The notes below the pieces were generated by a model. The model was not told where the DNA came from. It saw nothing but the letters and a program-made list of their open reading frames with translations, and made no database searches. From positions 1 to 24,319 of IMG/VR virus record IMGVR_UViG_3300010150_000169: a stretch of DNA of 24,319 nt, one strand, 5' to 3'. This stretch comes from a virus. A program made the translations under genes and the position numbers. Each line of letters starts with the position of its first letter. The stretch's first letter is position 1. Positions 20,313 through 24,319 of this stretch are shown here, piece after piece.

Positions 20313-21628
20313 TGTCACAACAGTTTGAAGGAGATTTTAGTTTAAAAAGTATTAAACTTTATCCAGTAGTTAAGACTGGTGGATATGGTGATGCTATCGA
20401 TATTAAAGAATTACTTGCCGAAGTTACATTACAGGAAAGTGTTTTGTCTGCAAGTTTATATTGCAGTGTAGTATTACAAGATATCGATCAAAATTTAATT
20501 GACTCATTACCACTGATGGGTCAAGAAAGAATAGAAATAAAAATTTCTGCTGGATCAACAACATGGAATCTTAGATTTTATGTTTACAGCATTGATGGTA
20601 GAACAATGCAAGAAAAAAATCAAGCTTATGTTCTTCATTGTTGCAGCTTAGAGGCATTAACTAACGAATCAAAAAGAATTGCAGAAAGACTTGATGGTGT
20701 GAAAGCAGAAGAATTTTTAGAAGAAAAACTATCACTAATTAGTAATAAAAAATTTCATAAAGATTCTAGTCTTCATAACTATAACATGTACATTCCAAAT
20801 TGGAGGTTATTTGATACCGCTATTTGGTTTAGAACAAGAACTGTTTCTACTGCACATAAAGACTCAGTAGGATACTTATTTTGGGAAGCGTTTGATGGTT
20901 ATCATTTCAAATCAATTGATGAACTTATAAAACAAACTCCATACCCAAGAGTAGGTAAAAAATATTCATTCGCACAGGGTAATACACCAAGTGCTGGTGA
21001 TAAATTTAGGATTATCAAATATGCATCACCAAAAGCATTTAATGTATTCAATGATGCAAGAGCAGGATCTTTCGCACATGATGCATGTTACATAGACATC
21101 AATCACAGAACGTATAGAATTTTTAGAACAACTGCCGATGATTTTTGGGATGATAGTAAACATCTTGGTAAATTAAAACCATATAGAACTGATGGTCCAG
21201 TTAGTTTTAATAAAGGTGCAGGTAGAATGGTCTACCGTCCAACAGCTATTAATACTTTTGGTAAATGGAACGAAAATCAATCAATTAAAAAGACAGATAA
21301 TATTGATGAACCAAATAAGATGTATGAGAAAGCAATTTATAGATTTTATTTCTTGGAATATAACAAATTAGATATTGCTGTTCCTGGTGATCTAGATATA
21401 AGAGCTGGTAATCTTATAGATATTAGTATGCCATCCCCGTCAAAGAGTGATCAGGGAGATATTAAGTCTGATAGTAGACTTAGTGGCAAGTATCTAGTTA
21501 ATTCGGTTACGCATACACTAAATAGAGATAAGTTGAGTACTAGAATTACTCTAACTAGAGACTCCTTTGGTGGCAAAAACATTGCTGACGAAAAAGCCAT
21601 AGGTGATCAAGTAGACATCGGTAGGTAA
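20312..21628 (+). CDS. 27: gp27 baseplate hub protein
   Basis: The protein has 438 residues (T4 gp27: 391). The N-terminal half has the pattern of hub proteins related to tube folds: FSLKSIKLYPVVKTGG, then IDIKELLAEVTLQESVLSASLY and GQERIEIKISAGSTTWNLRFYVY, then a helix with CSLEALTNESKRIAERL. Near residues 365-410 it has DLDIRAGNLIDISMPSPS and SGKYLVNSVTHTL, typical of the outlet strand of gp27/VgrG-type hubs. It forms the trimeric ring around the gp5 needle. The internal insert (FWEAFDGYHFKSIDELIKQ) appears longer than in T4. It is coupled to the upstream lysozyme protein as TAATG and is two bases from the CP12-like gene. Confidence 0.88.
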   Translation: MSQQFEGDFSLKSIKLYPVVKTGGYGDAIDIKELLAEVTLQESVLSASLYCSVVLQDIDQNLIDSLPLMGQERIEIKISAGSTTWNLRFYVYSIDGRTMQEKNQAYVLHCCSLEALTNESKRIAERLDGVKAEEFLEEKLSLISNKKFHKDSSLHNYNMYIPNWRLFDTAIWFRTRTVSTAHKDSVGYLFWEAFDGYHFKSIDELIKQTPYPRVGKKYSFAQGNTPSAGDKFRIIKYASPKAFNVFNDARAGSFAHDACYIDINHRTYRIFRTTADDFWDDSKHLGKLKPYRTDGPVSFNKGAGRMVYRPTAINTFGKWNENQSIKKTDNIDEPNKMYEKAIYRFYFLEYNKLDIAVPGDLDIRAGNLIDISMPSPSKSDQGDIKSDSRLSGKYLVNSVTHTLNRDKLSTRITLTRDSFGGKNIADEKAIGDQVDIGR

Positions 21629-21630
21629 AA

Positions 21631-21858
21631 ATGGAAAGTATTGAACAACACATCAAAAAAGATAAAGAGATTTTAGATAATTCATCTATATCTCCACAAC
21701 AACGCCGACATATTGAAGGCGAATTGCATGAACTACAAGAGTATGCAGAACACCACAAGAAGGAGATTGAAGAAGGAGATCATCACGATCCAACATATTT
21801 GGAACTATTCTGTGATCAGAATCCTTCCGAACCAGAATGTTTAGTTTACGAAGATTAA
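21631..21858 (+). CDS. cp12: CP12-like Calvin-cycle regulatory protein
   Basis: The protein has 75 residues. The C-terminal half follows CP12: ELHELQEYAEHHKKEIEEG corresponds to the VEELQAE-helix, and FCDQNPSEPECLVYED carries the second cysteine pair C61-x8-C70 with the NP and terminal YED that insert into GAPDH. CP12 is a redox-controlled scaffold that shuts down GAPDH and PRK, slowing carbon fixation and favouring the pentose phosphate pathway; phage CP12 is thought to raise NADPH for nucleotide synthesis. The N-terminal cysteine pair of full-length CP12 is absent. It lies between gp27 and gp5 in the late hub operon, an odd place for a metabolic switch. Confidence 0.72.
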   Translation: MESIEQHIKKDKEILDNSSISPQQRRHIEGELHELQEYAEHHKKEIEEGDHHDPTYLELFCDQNPSEPECLVYED

Positions 21859-21864
21859 TATTTA

Positions 21865-24297
21865 ATGTCATTAAATCCAACCCTCGATAATCCTACTTTT
21901 TTAGGCCAACAAGATTTCTCTTGGTGGTTGGGTACTGTTGTCAATGCTGATGATAGAGATGCAAAGTTAGGGAGAGTAAAGGTAAGTATCTTAGGTTTCC
22001 ATGAAACTGATACAAAACCTGCTGACTTGCCCTGGTGTATTGTCATGCAACCCACTACCAATCCAGCAATTAGTGGGGTTGGAAATGCTGCAAGTCAATT
22101 GAAACCTGGCAGTTTTGTTATGGGTTTCTTTCTTGACTATCCAGACTGTCAACAACCAGTGGTCATGGGAACTCTGTTCAGTGAAATTAAAAAAGTCACT
22201 GTACCAAAAACTCAAGACAACAGAGATCGTATTAATGCAGCACAAATTTCAGAACCAAATCAAGGAACTGATGCAACTGTTACACAACAACCTGCAGAAT
22301 CGGAAGCTGCAAATGATGGTAAACAACAAACTGTTAGTAACTCAACAAAAGCATCATCATTACCTGGATCAAGAACAAATCCATCTGGTCCTGTAAATAA
22401 AACAGTTGCTAATGGTAAAGACAGTGTTGCAAATACAGTTGCTAGAGAAATTCAAGCTTGTATTGATGATTTAGCAAATGCATTTAAAACTGGTAAAATT
22501 TACGATCCCAATTCTTCAAATCCAGTTTTAACAACAGATCTTAATGCAGAAGAACAATTAATTTCTGTTTCAGGTGCTACCTCTTTTCCACCAAGAGGAA
22601 AGATTAAAATTGGTAGTGAGATTATTGGATACAATGGCAAAAATAGTAACGGTCTGACTCTTGTTAAAAGAGGAATGGAAAAGACTAAAGATGTTGATCA
22701 TAAAAAAGGTTCTGCCGTTAAATTTATTCCGAAAGGAACATCAGCAAAAGAACTTGTAGGTCAGTTTTCTGATACTGCAGTTGACATTCAGTCTGCAATG
22801 CAGCATTGTTTTTCGATTATCAAAAATTTAATTTGGTATATCGTAAATCAACTCAAAGCATTTATCATGGAACAAGTGACAAAATTGCTTAATACAATTG
22901 GTCTTGCATCAATTAGTCCCATTCCTTTATTTGTAAAAGGTGTTACTGAAATTATTATTCAGTTACTCCGTACTATTGGTTGTACTCTTGATGAAGCACT
23001 CGTTGATGCAATCATGGGTGGTATCGAAGGATTTATTGAAGAATTTGTAAATGGAATTTTAAATAGTCTTGCCGATGTTGCACAAAGTTGGGTTGATTTT
23101 GCAGAGAATTGTGTCAATCAAATTTTTGGTTCTATTTTTCAACTGGTAGAAGTTGCAAACGAAATTTTAAGTGTAGTTGATAGTATAAAAGGTATTGTAG
23201 AAAGTGTAGGTGACATTAAATCATTATCAAGTTTATCTGATCTATCTGATGTAGCAAATATTGTTGGGTTCATTCTGCAACTCTTAGGTATTGGTTGTAA
23301 TAGAGATACTGAAGGACCAAAGCAAGTAGATTGGTCAACTTGTGATATTACAGGCAATAATTGTAGTCCATTTAATTTTGAAATTACCAATCCAATTCCA
23401 GGAAGATGGTCTCCAGAGTATTCAAAGATGTTTGTTCAAGCATCTGAGTCTGGACATATTCTTGCTATGGATGACACTCCTGGTTCGTCTAGATTAATTT
23501 TAGAACATGGTCCCAGTAAATCTGGTACACACATTTATGACAATGGTGATGTAAGAGTTACTAATAGTCAAAATCAAACAGAAATTACTATTAAAAATAA
23601 AAATGTTGTTGTTAAAGGTAATGCTAATCTAGAAGTAGAAGGAGATTATCATTTAAAAGTAGGTGGTAACTATCATCTAGAAGTTCGTGGTCAAATGAAT
23701 TTATTTTCGGTAAGAGAAAGTAAATTTACATTTGCTGGTGAACATAAAACAGTTTATAAAAATGATTCAGAATTATCTGCCCATAATGGTTTAGCAATTG
23801 GAGGATCTAAAGTTGGTATCTCTGCGTCTGGTCAACTAGATCATATTTCTCCAACTATTACTAACTTGTGTACAGAATTTAATACTGTTGCAACAGGATC
23901 TATTAATGAAATTTCAACATATTATAATGAGTTTACTTTATTGAATGGATTAAGACTTCATGGTCTTTCCGACATTAAATTAAACCTAGGTAGTACTGCG
24001 AGAGCAGCACTTGGAACTGATAATGATATGGTTGCTGGTGCTCAAACAAAACTGAAATTAGGACAAGAAACAAATGCAACTATCGGTAATGAAACAAGGA
24101 CTAAAGTAGGTGCAGCACAAGAAACTGAAGTTGGTGCAAAATCAGAAAATAATTTAGCATTAAAAATCAGAAATATTCTTGGTGCAGATGTTTCAAATGT
24201 GATTGGAATTAAAAGTCAAACTAGTATTGGTATTCAAACAAAAGCAACACCAGTTATTAACATTGACGTTGCAGGACTTATTAAGCTTACTTGCTAA
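21865..24297 (+). CDS. 5: gp5-type hub needle protein without lysozyme domain
   Basis: The protein has 810 residues (T4 gp5: 575). Residues 18-105 form the gp5/VgrG OB fold: WWLGTVVNADDRDAKLGRVKV, LPWCIVMQPTTN, LKPGSFVMGFFLDYPD, PVVMGTLF. No GH24 motif is present. Instead there is a low-complexity linker (130-190), a small beta domain (about 215-290, with KIGSEIIGYNG), and a strongly hydrophobic helical region (305-475). From 515 on it resembles the end of gp5 and phage spikes: SGHILAMDDTPGSSRLILEHGP, DNGDVRV, then beta-helix repeats (NVVVKGNANLEVEGDYHLKV) and GNETRTKVGAAQETEVG. The trimeric needle would pierce the outer membrane. The central helical insert is unusual. The gene ends 22 bases before the window end. 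Confidence 0.85.
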   Translation: MSLNPTLDNPTFLGQQDFSWWLGTVVNADDRDAKLGRVKVSILGFHETDTKPADLPWCIVMQPTTNPAISGVGNAASQLKPGSFVMGFFLDYPDCQQPVVMGTLFSEIKKVTVPKTQDNRDRINAAQISEPNQGTDATVTQQPAESEAANDGKQQTVSNSTKASSLPGSRTNPSGPVNKTVANGKDSVANTVAREIQACIDDLANAFKTGKIYDPNSSNPVLTTDLNAEEQLISVSGATSFPPRGKIKIGSEIIGYNGKNSNGLTLVKRGMEKTKDVDHKKGSAVKFIPKGTSAKELVGQFSDTAVDIQSAMQHCFSIIKNLIWYIVNQLKAFIMEQVTKLLNTIGLASISPIPLFVKGVTEIIIQLLRTIGCTLDEALVDAIMGGIEGFIEEFVNGILNSLADVAQSWVDFAENCVNQIFGSIFQLVEVANEILSVVDSIKGIVESVGDIKSLSSLSDLSDVANIVGFILQLLGIGCNRDTEGPKQVDWSTCDITGNNCSPFNFEITNPIPGRWSPEYSKMFVQASESGHILAMDDTPGSSRLILEHGPSKSGTHIYDNGDVRVTNSQNQTEITIKNKNVVVKGNANLEVEGDYHLKVGGNYHLEVRGQMNLFSVRESKFTFAGEHKTVYKNDSELSAHNGLAIGGSKVGISASGQLDHISPTITNLCTEFNTVATGSINEISTYYNEFTLLNGLRLHGLSDIKLNLGSTARAALGTDNDMVAGAQTKLKLGQETNATIGNETRTKVGAAQETEVGAKSENNLALKIRNILGADVSNVIGIKSQTSIGIQTKATPVINIDVAGLIKLTC

Positions 24298-24319
24298 GCA
24301 CTTTTTCTGAACCCTGGCA

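Noticed and set aside
1-24319. tRNA genes, CRISPR arrays, insertion sequences, attachment sites
   Set aside because: I looked for cloverleaf-like arms with a T-loop consensus, spaced repeats and terminal inverted repeats with transposase; none were seen.

Overview
This window looks like part of a T4-like cyanomyovirus genome that infects marine Synechococcus or Prochlorococcus. A T4 replication and late-transcription set (rnh, 33, 59, 32) and a T4-type baseplate/hub set (53, 48, 4, 54, 26, 27, 5) sit beside genes typical of cyanophages: a high-light-inducible protein, plant-type ferredoxin, thyX, speD, phoH, a CP12-like protein and a DUF1825-like protein. The DNA is AT-rich and almost completely coding. 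Many neighbours overlap by ATGA, GTGA, TTGA or TAATG. No tRNA, CRISPR array or insertion sequence was seen, and no gene-free stretch exceeds about 140 bases.

Layout. 1-1476: photosynthesis-related genes (hli, ferredoxin) and small unknown proteins. 1477-2033: a dual promoter region, a leader with repeats and hairpins, a secreted beta-barrel-like protein and a terminator. 2034-3578: a chain of very small overlapping unknown genes ending in a glutaredoxin. 3575-5692: a consensus sigma-70-type promoter, a membrane protein, RNase H, three small genes and a terminator. 5694-10065: a second sigma-70-type promoter, thyX, speD, phoH, a PD-(D/E)XK nuclease, gp33, gp59 and a DUF1825-like protein. 10062-11155: gp32 with its own promoter, leader and terminator. 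11154-12898: gp53 and gp48 on the minus strand. 12896-24297: a plus-strand late block with gp4, an unassigned protein, gp54, gp26, a tail-chaperone-like extension, two large tape-measure-like proteins, gp27, the CP12-like protein and gp5.

How the genes work together. Strong host-type promoters (TTGACA, 17-base spacer, TATAAT-like) precede the metabolic and replication units. T4-late-type motifs (NATAAATA) precede structural or late genes. gp33 bridges the sliding clamp and RNA polymerase for late transcription, gp59 loads the helicase on gp32-coated DNA, RNase H removes primers, and ThyX supplies dTMP. The late block builds the tail tube start, hub and puncturing needle.

The main surprises are in the tail block. 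A perfect -1 slippery heptamer at the end of gp26 opens into a reading frame carrying a tail-chaperone-like extension, directly before the tape-measure-like genes, as in the G/GT system of other tailed phages. The lysozyme domain that T4 keeps in gp5 is instead on a tape-measure-like protein. A Calvin-cycle CP12-like gene sits inside the hub operon.
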